Shown: one piece after another, positions 24,081 to 32,064 of the stretch | Layout of the letters: every line of letters begins with the position of its first letter | How positions within the stretch are numbered: position 1 is the stretch's first letter | Notes under the pieces: generated by a model | Database searches by the model: none | Told to the model about the DNA's origin: nothing | What the model saw: only the letters and a program-made list of their open reading frames with translations | DNA from: Chthonomonadales bacterium | Lineage (GTDB): Bacteria; Armatimonadota; Chthonomonadetes; Chthonomonadales; CAJBBX01 | Direction of reading: 5' to 3' | DNA length: 64,000 nt | NCBI GenBank assembly: GCA_027459625.1 | Contig: DAIDHP010000021.1 | Coordinates: forward strand, 1-64,000 | Program-made: the position numbers and the translations under genes

Positions 24081-26387
24081 TCAATTCATCCTCCAACCCT
24101 CCGGCGCGATAGCTATGTCGATATTCCCGCTCCCGCTCCAACGACAGACGATTTTGGATTCCCCCGTGGGGATTTCGCCCTCCGCCCAATCCAGGGAGAC
24201 TATCGGCGGGGAGAAGCGAACTCGTTTCTCCAAGGGAAATACCTGAACGCCGAGGATATCCCTGAGGAGTACGTGCGCCACGTGCGAGGCGAAGCCGTGA
24301 TTGCAACTCGCGTAACTCCCCGCGTTCTCCCAGAGCGTGCCGGTCTGTTCCGCCATATATGAGAAATAACCCTGAACATCCCGCAGGATACTCTCCGCCT
24401 CGCCTAACCGAGAGAGCAACTCCAAGCGCAGGTAATAGCCGATGAAGGCGTTGGATGGGTGGATTTCCGGATGGCGGTCAACCTCGGCGCGGATGGGACC
24501 GAAGTCGTCTCTCAGTTTTCGCCAGAGCTCGGGATGCGTTTCGGCGGAGGCGATGTCGAAGAAAAAGGCGTAATACTGGCAGGTCTCCGATCGGTTGCGG
24601 GTCACCCCTGGCGCATCCCCGTCTAGCAAGGCGTTATCCACGAAATACTCGCCGTCAAACGATTGCTCCAAAATCCGCGCCTTCACCTTTTCAGCCTTTT
24701 TCGCGAAAGCGTCGTCGTTGTAAAGCCGAGCGACGGATCGGAGACAACCGTGGTAGAGCATGTTGGTTGGGTAATTCACATCCTGAACGAAATCGTTCGC
24801 CCGGGACCATTCCACAAAGACCCACTGCTCCAGCTTCTCCAGCAGCCCGTCGGTGTTTTCGTACCGCTTGAAATAGTCCATCAACGCCATCACGCGGGGT
24901 TTCAAGTCGGCTATAAGTTTAGGATCGCCGCCGCGACCGCGGTACTCCTCCAACTCTATCACAAACCACATCGCCCAGTTCGGAATGTAAACGCCGTCGT
25001 TGTGGTCGGAGGGATAGCACATGGGCAGCATCCCCTCGGGGAGGAAGGGAAACCTGTCCGGAAGCAGAAAGTTTTGGAGGAAATTGTCCTCGACCTTCGT
25101 GTGACCGGTGAGATCCAAAGCGGTTCTCGCCGTGAAGAAGCTGTCGCAGAGCCATCCAGCTCTCTCGCGCGAGGGGCAATCCGTGAAGACATCCACAGCG
25201 TTCTGAAGGTATGTCTCTCTCGCCGCCTCAAAAATCCGGTTCACTTGATCGTCGCTGCACCGAAAAATCGCCTTGTTCGCGTCCGGCGAGGCGTGCTCGC
25301 GCAGGTGGATCCTGTTCACGCTCACGCCACCGCCTATGGCGTAAATCTTCAGATAGCGAAGGGTGTAGGGTTCGAAGGCGTCCAGCGCATATGTTCCCGG
25401 TTCCAGATGGTAATCCACTACGTTAATGCAACCCAGCCGCTTGTCGTTCACATCGCCATTTGTTAGTATCTCGTCAAAAGCGAGAATAAGGCGAACGGGG
25501 GCTTCGCATGAGAGTTGAACACCGGGAAATCCGCTACTGTTTACGCCGAAATCAAGGATGCGCCAGCTATCGGCTGGGATTTCAAATGGAGCGTTCAAGG
25601 AGTAGCGACTTCCGTCATTCACGACTTCCACGCTCGCCAGTTTTTGGATATCCCGGAATGGGGTCTCCTCCAACTCCTCCATGCGATAGCCCTTGAATTG
25701 ATCTGAGATATTCACCAGACTGCGATCGGAATAAAGGGACTCTGGCTCGATATGTTCAAGTCGACCGTGAGAGACGTGTGCAATTGGATACCGAAGGTCG
25801 AACTTGGGCAAGGGAACATGATGCGCGAGCAACCGCTTCTCCCCTTGTGTTTGAAGAGGCACTCTCATAAAAGTGGCATTTAGGTCCGTGCGCCAGGAAA
25901 AGGAGTCGCATCGAAGCCGATAGACCTCCGAGAACCCTCTTTGGAAGCTGTAACGCGCCGCCTTTTGCACCCTTTCGCCGGGGATGAGGGCTTCGAAGTT
26001 CAAGTCGGTCGCCGCCATGACTTTTCCATCGCCCTCCACTTCGGCTTGCAGGAAGGAGGGTTGATCGAGGAGTTCGTAGCTGTTGACGTTATACCCCGCT
26101 ACCTCAATGGCGAGGAGATTACGCTCTTGATGCAGCTTTCCGTTCAAGTCCCATTCATCCACTCGGTAATAACCGTGAGGTCCCCGGGTGGGTCCCCACG
26201 CCAGGAAATTACCGTTAAGCCATACGCGATATCGGGTCCAAGCAGCGATGCGAAGCGAGGCATCGTGCGATGGCGGAAGTATGGCGCGGAAACCTAGGGT
26301 AAGATTCATCTCGGTTTCGCGTCCGGGGAGCCAAACGGGCAGCGCTTGACGGAAAAACGGTTCAGTAATATTGGCGGCGCTATGCAT
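24081..26387 (-). CDS. GH78-like alpha-L-rhamnosidase
   Basis: The 768-residue protein has an N-terminal beta-sandwich (residues about 1-130) with WTRYRVWLNGNFLAWGPTRG and GYYRVDEWDL, the carbohydrate-binding part found before GH78 barrels. A central beta domain ends in DFGVNSSGFPGVQL. The (alpha/alpha)6 barrel carries FTDCPSRERAGWLCDSFFTA, the GH78 motif with acidic catalytic residues, and YENTDGLLEKLEQWVFVEWS. The C-terminal sheet reads RVRFSPPIVSLDWAEGEIPT. GH78 enzymes release terminal L-rhamnose. There is no signal peptide, so it probably acts inside the cell. It lies downstream of the BNR-like gene on the same strand. Confidence 0.85.
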   Translation of the reverse strand: MHSAANITEPFFRQALPVWLPGRETEMNLTLGFRAILPPSHDASLRIAAWTRYRVWLNGNFLAWGPTRGPHGYYRVDEWDLNGKLHQERNLLAIEVAGYNVNSYELLDQPSFLQAEVEGDGKVMAATDLNFEALIPGERVQKAARYSFQRGFSEVYRLRCDSFSWRTDLNATFMRVPLQTQGEKRLLAHHVPLPKFDLRYPIAHVSHGRLEHIEPESLYSDRSLVNISDQFKGYRMEELEETPFRDIQKLASVEVVNDGSRYSLNAPFEIPADSWRILDFGVNSSGFPGVQLSCEAPVRLILAFDEILTNGDVNDKRLGCINVVDYHLEPGTYALDAFEPYTLRYLKIYAIGGGVSVNRIHLREHASPDANKAIFRCSDDQVNRIFEAARETYLQNAVDVFTDCPSRERAGWLCDSFFTARTALDLTGHTKVEDNFLQNFLLPDRFPFLPEGMLPMCYPSDHNDGVYIPNWAMWFVIELEEYRGRGGDPKLIADLKPRVMALMDYFKRYENTDGLLEKLEQWVFVEWSRANDFVQDVNYPTNMLYHGCLRSVARLYNDDAFAKKAEKVKARILEQSFDGEYFVDNALLDGDAPGVTRNRSETCQYYAFFFDIASAETHPELWRKLRDDFGPIRAEVDRHPEIHPSNAFIGYYLRLELLSRLGEAESILRDVQGYFSYMAEQTGTLWENAGSYASCNHGFASHVAHVLLRDILGVQVFPLEKRVRFSPPIVSLDWAEGEIPTGESKIVCRWSGSGNIDIAIAPEGWRMN

Positions 26388-26406
26388 GTTATCTCCTCTC
26401 TTGGGG

Positions 26407-26432
26407 GATCGGTCGGATCAGTCCGATCCGAC
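26407..26432. repeat. Palindromic dispersed element, copy 1
   Basis: The segment holds GTCGGATC and GATCCGAC as an inverted pair. Read on the minus strand it contains GTCGGATCGGA. The core G[A/T]CGGATCGGA also occurs at 31875-31885 and 53755-53765, and an imperfect copy at 39711-39721, all between genes. Here it sits between the GH78-like and BNR-like genes. Confidence 0.55.
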
Positions 26433-26437
26433 TGCTC

Positions 26438-27559
26438 TCAGGGATTATCGGTGATGATTACAAGGTCTTCGGGCACGTTCGCCGGTTCGTTGCCCACTCC
26501 CCACAGTTTCCCGCCAAGGGAGCAAAATGCGTTGATCTGCTTATGGCCCACCAGAACAGGAGCCCATGTCTCTCCGTTGTTCAAGGTCATGTAGACCGAC
26601 ACCAGCGGGTGGTTCATATCGTTGTTAAGGGCTGAGACATACCCTCGCCCCAACCTATCGAACCAGATGGCGCAGACGCTCTGCTTGGTGGGGAGGTGTT
26701 CCCTTTGCCAGGTTTCGCCGCCGTTTGCGGTGTAGAGCAACTCCCCTTCTCCGGAACCGATCCAGCCGTGCATGCTGTCGCTGAAGAACATTGCGGAGGG
26801 CCAATAGGAAAGGGAGGCGAAATCCTCGGGGATCGGAACGCCTTTCCAGTTTGCGCCGCCATCCTCGCTCTTTACAAGTTGAAGGCTTTGCCCCGCGTTT
26901 CCGAGAACATAGGCGACGAACCCGCCCTTTTCGTTGGTTGGAACGTCCCCCGGGATCGCCAGGTGCAGTGCGCCGTTCATCAAGCCGTTAAACGGAATGG
27001 GGCTCCAAGTCGCTCCGCCGTCATGGCTGAAATAGCTCTGGTACCCCCCGCAGAGGACCCATCGCTCCTCTCCCCTGCAGAAGAGATCGTTCCATCCCTG
27101 GGTTTTTCCTTGCAAAACCAGGTTCCAAGTTTTTCCGCCGTCGGTCGTATGCCAGAGGTTCGCTTTGCCCTGTCCCCAAAACCCCTCTAACAACCAGATT
27201 TTATTGGGACCGGTCATGCGGATATGGTACCATCCTCCGCGCGGCTTCATCCGACACCAGGTGAGTCCGCCATCCACCGTCTTGAATACCCCGCCGTATC
27301 CGCACGCCCATCCAAGCTGTTCAGTCCAAAAGTCAGCGTCAGCCAGATGGTCGCGGATATCGCCATTGGGGTTTCCAAACGCCTCCTCCCCTCCGGTGTT
27401 TGTGACGAGAAAGGGATGAACGCTCGCCGTTTGGTTAGTGCCCCAAGGCTGCACAGTCCCCTGCCATTGCCCGCCGGTATCCTCGGACGCCCCCAGTGCG
27501 CATATGGGAATCAGGAGGCATGCGAGGAGCATGAGAGTGATTGAATGTTTGATATTCAT
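26438..27559 (-). CDS. Secreted BNR/Ycf48-like beta-propeller protein
   Basis: The start (MNIKHSITLMLLACLLIP) lies 2 nt after the stop of the preceding gene, so translation is probably coupled. The 373-residue product has a signal peptide ending near LGA. It then has repeated BNR/Asp-box units: KTVDGGLTW, HTTDGGKTW, FSHDGGATW, KSEDGGANW, TANGGETW and MTLNNGETW, spaced as blades of a six- or seven-bladed propeller. Such folds occur in sialidases and in Ycf48-like assembly factors. No catalytic Arg triad or Asp is evident, so a binding role is more likely. It probably works with the giant CBM9 protein encoded just upstream. Confidence 0.85.
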   Translation of the reverse strand: MNIKHSITLMLLACLLIPICALGASEDTGGQWQGTVQPWGTNQTASVHPFLVTNTGGEEAFGNPNGDIRDHLADADFWTEQLGWACGYGGVFKTVDGGLTWCRMKPRGGWYHIRMTGPNKIWLLEGFWGQGKANLWHTTDGGKTWNLVLQGKTQGWNDLFCRGEERWVLCGGYQSYFSHDGGATWSPIPFNGLMNGALHLAIPGDVPTNEKGGFVAYVLGNAGQSLQLVKSEDGGANWKGVPIPEDFASLSYWPSAMFFSDSMHGWIGSGEGELLYTANGGETWQREHLPTKQSVCAIWFDRLGRGYVSALNNDMNHPLVSVYMTLNNGETWAPVLVGHKQINAFCSLGGKLWGVGNEPANVPEDLVIITDNP

Positions 27560-27561
27560 CC

Positions 27562-30500
27562 TTATCGCCCCACCTTGAAGACACCCCAATTCCCGGGTTG
27601 TATCTGAGATTCCGAGAAGAGGTCATTCACCATCCCGTTAATGGGGTTCGCCCAATACATCCTCAGTTCGTCAATGGTGCCGGTCTTGTCGGAATAGACC
27701 ACACCGAAATCGCCCCTGTAGGATTGACCCGCCTCGGGCGAAAATCCCAGATCGCTCAGAGGGATGGAGGCGCATACGGTGTAGCTGTTCTCCTTGCGGG
27801 AGATAAGAATGCGGGCGTCCTCCAAAACCTTCACTTGGTCGATGTGTGTGGTTCCCACAGGAGAGCTGAAATCAAGAGGCTGAGTCGTTCCCGGAACCTT
27901 GTAACGATACAACACCGCCACGGGTTTCTCGTGGAAAACGCTGAGCAACAGTCTCAAATCGCCTGGAATCACCTGGGATGTGTTGTCGTCCGGGGAGGTT
28001 CTCAATTCGAACTCCAACGCGTCCCCTGTCTTGAAGAGGGTTTTCACGTCCTTGCCATGGTTGATCATCGGAGTATCGTCCTGAATGTCCCGGAAGCATA
28101 GGTAGAGGTTGCTGGAGTCGTAGCTCCAGGTCGCCTGAGCGGAGTGCATGGGATCGAAGCTCCATGTGGCTACGCGATTGTCCGACCAGTCGAACTGATT
28201 CTCGGACGGCATTCCGTTTACCGTTTGGCGCATGGCGGCGATATCCAGAACCTTCGCTTTCGCCTGCTTCGCCACCTGTAGTGACAGTGTTTTCTGCGAT
28301 TTGAGGTATTCCGCCCGCGTGAATCGGATGGTTTTGGCGGGCAGCCGATAGATGTCGTTCATTCCCTTTAAACGCACCACCATGGACGCCTCCCTGCAGC
28401 TATCCACGGACCCTTCGATGTAATATCCTCCATCCCGAGGATTTTGGAAGAACCCGCCCCCGAAGCTCTCCCCGCCCGCAGTGTAGTCATCCAAATTCAT
28501 GCCTCTTTCGGCGGTGTCGGGCAAGGCGTCCGGGGCGGCGCGGCTGTCGCGGAAGAGATTGGCGATGAAAAGCCCATCATCGGTCATCAGGTATCGCTCC
28601 CCAAGGTTCCCGCTAATGCAGAGCACTTCGCCGATGTTATGCGGTGCAGTGGCGGAACCAAGCACGTATAGTGGACCGATTAACTGACCCCGTTTTGACA
28701 TCGGCGCCGTGTGCGAACCGTGCACGCCCGACCAGGGATTGGGATAGGTCCAAAGAAGTTTTCCTTTGTTGGAAAACATCATCATTGGGGATTGCCCAAG
28801 GAGGATGTGGCTATGATCATCCGCCGCCATGAAGGAATCCGGGAAACCGGATACGGGAAACTGAGATATCCGTTTCGCTGAATTCAACTGATATTCGGGC
28901 GCCCCATCCCTGTTCCATCCCGCAAGCGGCAGCTCCCAAATCTGTTCTCGATTATTAGTAGTGGAGCCGGGAAAGTAAATATTGAGGTTGGGATCAACCG
29001 CATACTCCCAGCCGCACCCTGAATTCTGGGGAGCCAGTTTCATCGTTCCCAGTTGCTCCTGAGTGTAAAAGCTGATTTCGTCGCTCTGGATTCTTCCGTC
29101 CCCGTTTTTATCGATCCAGAGGAAATAGCGATGCACTCCGGGATTCCCCAACATCATCGCCACATCCGGGTAAGATGGTCCCAAACCGTTGAACGCGCTT
29201 GGGTACCGTTTCTCCAAATCTTGCAATTGCTGAGGGGTGTCCGTGAGATGTCGGAGGATGATGTTCGGCCAAGCCGTGTTCTGATACAGACCGTAGATAT
29301 CCCCCATCGCCATCAATGGCCTGGCGTAATCCCTGTGTAGTTCCGCAATGCAGAGAATCGCCCCTCCGCTTGCGATCAACAATTTCCGCTTTTGGTAATT
29401 CATCACGGTCATATGCGTGATGGATTGGTTATCAAAACCGATCAGATCGTCCTTTTCGGCAGGCTCCCAGAGAGAGCCGGTCACACGCCACAACCCATTT
29501 TTCCAATCAAGCTGGCAGGTGTTGCCCATGACGAAAGCCTGATTTGGGTTCAATGGGTTGATCCACGCGCCTTCCGAGGCGTACCATGTGGAACCGCAAA
29601 ACTCCTTTAAAAATCTCCCAGTGGCAGTGTCCCAGAGGCTGATTCGCCTCGGACTAGTCCAATCCTCCGCCACCCATAATCGATTTTGGTCGTCAAGGGT
29701 GATTCCCGAAGGCAGGAACATGCCATTCGGATCATAAGGACCGGTCAAGGCTCTTCCGCCCACTTTGCCAATTGTTCGCATAAGAGTCCCATTGGGAGTG
29801 AAGACCTTGACGCACATGGCGGAACCCCAGTCGGATACGTAAATATTGCCGGAGTTGTCAATCGCCAAGGCAACCGGAGCGAATAGATCATGGTTCACAA
29901 CGGTTGACCAGGAATCACCTCCGTTCCATTTCACCACATCGTTGCCGCTGATGGCGTAAAGAACGCCGTTTGGAGCGGTCGCCAAACCCGCCGGGAGTTT
30001 CAGAGGAATGGTTTGCAGTGTTTTGCCTTGCACCGGATCAATTATGACCACCTTGTTTTGGTAATGTATGGATGCGTAAAGCTTGCCTTCCGATGCGGCG
30101 ATCCCAAGGGTTTGGCGTTGAAGCCAGTCCACGTTGAAACCATGAGTCGCCATCAGCTCGCCGATGGGCTTGCGAGGCGGCGCCCAATCCGCCATCGGCG
30201 GAATGGTGGCGATGTTATGCATATAATTGCCGTCTGGGTAGGGGGCGTAGTCACCCGTCGCGGCGTTTATGCGCACGATGGCGACCTTGTCGCTTGGAGG
30301 ACCTCCCCATGCGGTGGTTGGACCGCCAACAAGAAGAAACAGATACTTGCCATAGCGAACCATCGGCCCGCCGTTGATATTGCCGATTCCCCATTGCCGC
30401 TGCCCTTTTCGGTTGATTTTCAATACCGATGTCGCCCCTTCGGCGAATGGGGCTGAGATGTAAACGTTCTCCCTGCCAGCAGTGATGGCGAATGGATTCA

Positions 30501-31632
30501 TATGATTGGATAACCAGCCGCCGCGGTTATTCGGGGTGAGCCACATGGGATTGCCCGCATTGCCGTATGCGAAATCGTAATACAGATGAAGAGGCCCATG
30601 TCGCAGACCTTTCACGATGTAATTTCCGGGAGGCATGAGTCTGCCGTTATCGTCCGCGCCATCCCAATAGTCCGTGTTCCAACCGGCATGCCGCGGGTAA
30701 TCGGCGATGAGGTTTCTGACTCTAGTACCGTCAGGCTTTTCGATTACCAAAGTGACAGCTTCGTCCTTTGGAAGCCAATATCTAATCGGAACGGATCCCG
30801 AAGTGGAGTATCGTAGTCTCTCCAAGCGTTGGATATCCGAAACTTGGTGGATGGATGGGGATGGTGACACATGTCCTCGGGGAAGAAACGTCAGCTTACC
30901 CCAGGCGCTGCTGTTCTCCCAAAAGAACTCTCTCTGAGGATTGTGTGGATTGATGAGATCGGCGTAGCGATGTTGCGGCCATACCGTGCCTGCAGGCGTG
31001 CCCCAAAACGCCTCCACGCCCATACGCAAGGTATCCCCAGCTTTCGCAGGTTCGCCGTTGGGCATAATGAGTTTCCAAGGGATCGCCATCTCCTGCACAT
31101 ACCCTTTTCCATCCGGATCTTTGCGGAACGCCTCCTTCGCCCCCGTAGCCAAGGCATTGTTCAAGTCCTTGTAATCCGGTGATTTCGGATCCCACATTCC
31201 GTAATGGATGCTCATCGCGGGTTCCTTTAGAGGGGTGTAGTACCATGCAGTGATATGCATTGGGCGTCCGCCCGCTAGGATACGCACCTGCACCGCATCC
31301 GCCTTCCAACCGTCGGCGGGGTTGGTTTTGGGGTTGATGCGGTTAATCATCGGAGTCGTGTCCTTGAAGTGGAACGAGAAGTAGAGATAGTTTCTATCGT
31401 ACATCGCAGCGATTTTCACTGAGTGGGTATTTAGCAAGTGGGCGAGGTCGTAACACATCAATATTTGCCCGGAGAGGTCCCAGTCGTTTAGCTTGCCATC
31501 GATTTTCACCTCTCCTGGCGCAGGCACCGCGCGAAGTTCGTAGTTATTGGTTTGCTGAGCTTGAGAGAACGAGGTGGCAAGGATGAAAAATATGAGAGCG
31601 ATTAACAACGAAACGAGGGATCGGGTTCGCAT
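27562..31632 (-). CDS. Giant secreted CBM9 / beta-propeller protein
   Basis: The 1356-residue protein has a signal peptide (MRTRSLVSLLIALIFFILATSFSQA). A first CBM9/DOMON-like domain covers about 30-240 (VKIDGKLNDWDLSG, YLYFSFHFKDTTPMI). A FlgD-like Ig segment follows (VTLVIEKPDGTRVRNLIAD, GWNTDYWDGADDNGRL). A long NHL/SMP-type propeller spans roughly 350-900 (ALAIDNSGNIYVSDWGSAM, GITLDDQNRLWVAED), with an EF-hand-like IDKNGDGRIQSDE. A second CBM9-like domain ends the chain (ATWSYDSSNLYLCFRDIQ). It is probably a cell-surface or extracellular glycan-binding protein. AAAGGAG precedes the start. It is divergent from the beta-helix gene at 32065. Confidence 0.85.
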   Translation of the reverse strand: MRTRSLVSLLIALIFFILATSFSQAQQTNNYELRAVPAPGEVKIDGKLNDWDLSGQILMCYDLAHLLNTHSVKIAAMYDRNYLYFSFHFKDTTPMINRINPKTNPADGWKADAVQVRILAGGRPMHITAWYYTPLKEPAMSIHYGMWDPKSPDYKDLNNALATGAKEAFRKDPDGKGYVQEMAIPWKLIMPNGEPAKAGDTLRMGVEAFWGTPAGTVWPQHRYADLINPHNPQREFFWENSSAWGKLTFLPRGHVSPSPSIHQVSDIQRLERLRYSTSGSVPIRYWLPKDEAVTLVIEKPDGTRVRNLIADYPRHAGWNTDYWDGADDNGRLMPPGNYIVKGLRHGPLHLYYDFAYGNAGNPMWLTPNNRGGWLSNHMNPFAITAGRENVYISAPFAEGATSVLKINRKGQRQWGIGNINGGPMVRYGKYLFLLVGGPTTAWGGPPSDKVAIVRINAATGDYAPYPDGNYMHNIATIPPMADWAPPRKPIGELMATHGFNVDWLQRQTLGIAASEGKLYASIHYQNKVVIIDPVQGKTLQTIPLKLPAGLATAPNGVLYAISGNDVVKWNGGDSWSTVVNHDLFAPVALAIDNSGNIYVSDWGSAMCVKVFTPNGTLMRTIGKVGGRALTGPYDPNGMFLPSGITLDDQNRLWVAEDWTSPRRISLWDTATGRFLKEFCGSTWYASEGAWINPLNPNQAFVMGNTCQLDWKNGLWRVTGSLWEPAEKDDLIGFDNQSITHMTVMNYQKRKLLIASGGAILCIAELHRDYARPLMAMGDIYGLYQNTAWPNIILRHLTDTPQQLQDLEKRYPSAFNGLGPSYPDVAMMLGNPGVHRYFLWIDKNGDGRIQSDEISFYTQEQLGTMKLAPQNSGCGWEYAVDPNLNIYFPGSTTNNREQIWELPLAGWNRDGAPEYQLNSAKRISQFPVSGFPDSFMAADDHSHILLGQSPMMMFSNKGKLLWTYPNPWSGVHGSHTAPMSKRGQLIGPLYVLGSATAPHNIGEVLCISGNLGERYLMTDDGLFIANLFRDSRAAPDALPDTAERGMNLDDYTAGGESFGGGFFQNPRDGGYYIEGSVDSCREASMVVRLKGMNDIYRLPAKTIRFTRAEYLKSQKTLSLQVAKQAKAKVLDIAAMRQTVNGMPSENQFDWSDNRVATWSFDPMHSAQATWSYDSSNLYLCFRDIQDDTPMINHGKDVKTLFKTGDALEFELRTSPDDNTSQVIPGDLRLLLSVFHEKPVAVLYRYKVPGTTQPLDFSSPVGTTHIDQVKVLEDARILISRKENSYTVCASIPLSDLGFSPEAGQSYRGDFGVVYSDKTGTIDELRMYWANPINGMVNDLFSESQIQPGNWGVFKVGR

Positions 31633-31682
31633 ATTCGCGTTGTCTCCTTTATGAATACAACCTTATTGAAGTAGAGTCAAAT

Positions 31683-31761
31683 AATTGCGAAATTCGGTTT
31701 TCAGGTATTGCGCCGAAAGTGTAATGAGAATGATGAGTCTCGTTTTCTGAATTTCGCAATT
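31683..31761. promoter_or_regulatory. Paired operator-like sites in inverse orientation
   Basis: AATTGCGAAATTC (31683-31695) recurs exactly as its reverse complement GAATTTCGCAATT (31749-31761). Each arm is itself nearly palindromic (AATT-N4-AATT), as expected of a dimeric repressor site. The 53-nt spacing, about five helix turns, would allow looping between two bound dimers. The regulator is unknown. Confidence 0.55.
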
Positions 31762-31874
31762 GCCGGTGGTGAATTCCGTGCAAATGCCATAATCGGAATC
31801 CTCTTCTATTGTGCAAAGAAAATCTTGTTTTTTGCAAGTGAAGGAGAATCAGAACGTTCAGACTTGACCAATCC

Positions 31875-31885
31875 GACGGATCGGA
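31875..31885. repeat. Dispersed element core, copy 2
   Basis: GACGGATCGGA preceded by ATCC, so that ATCCG-A-CGGAT forms a small palindrome. It shares its core with the copies at 26422-26432 and 53755-53765. Confidence 0.45.
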
Positions 31886-32064
31886 ATGGATAGAGAAAAA
31901 CGGAACGTCGCGCGTAGCCAATTGGATAATGCATATTTTGGATATTCCGCGAAATGTTGCACAATAAAAGCAGAGAGAAAACGCTTCTCAAAACCTGTCG
32001 GCATATCAATCATGGCGGTGCCTCATCACCGGTCCCGAGTTCAACTTTTATCGAGGAGGAAAAT

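Larger units (their letters stand above)
31633..32064. other. Divergent regulatory region with operator-like repeats
   Basis: This 432-nt gap between two divergently transcribed secreted-protein genes has no credible gene. It holds a 13-bp inverted pair (31683-31695 and 31749-31761), a 6-bp inverted pair TGCAAA/TTTGCA (31812-31817 and 31831-31836), and one copy of the dispersed GACGGATCGGA element at 31875-31885. It should contain the promoters of both genes. Confidence 0.6.

Noticed and set aside
24663-25466. 267-codon plus-strand frame
   Set aside because: Antisense to the GH78-like gene; no motifs.
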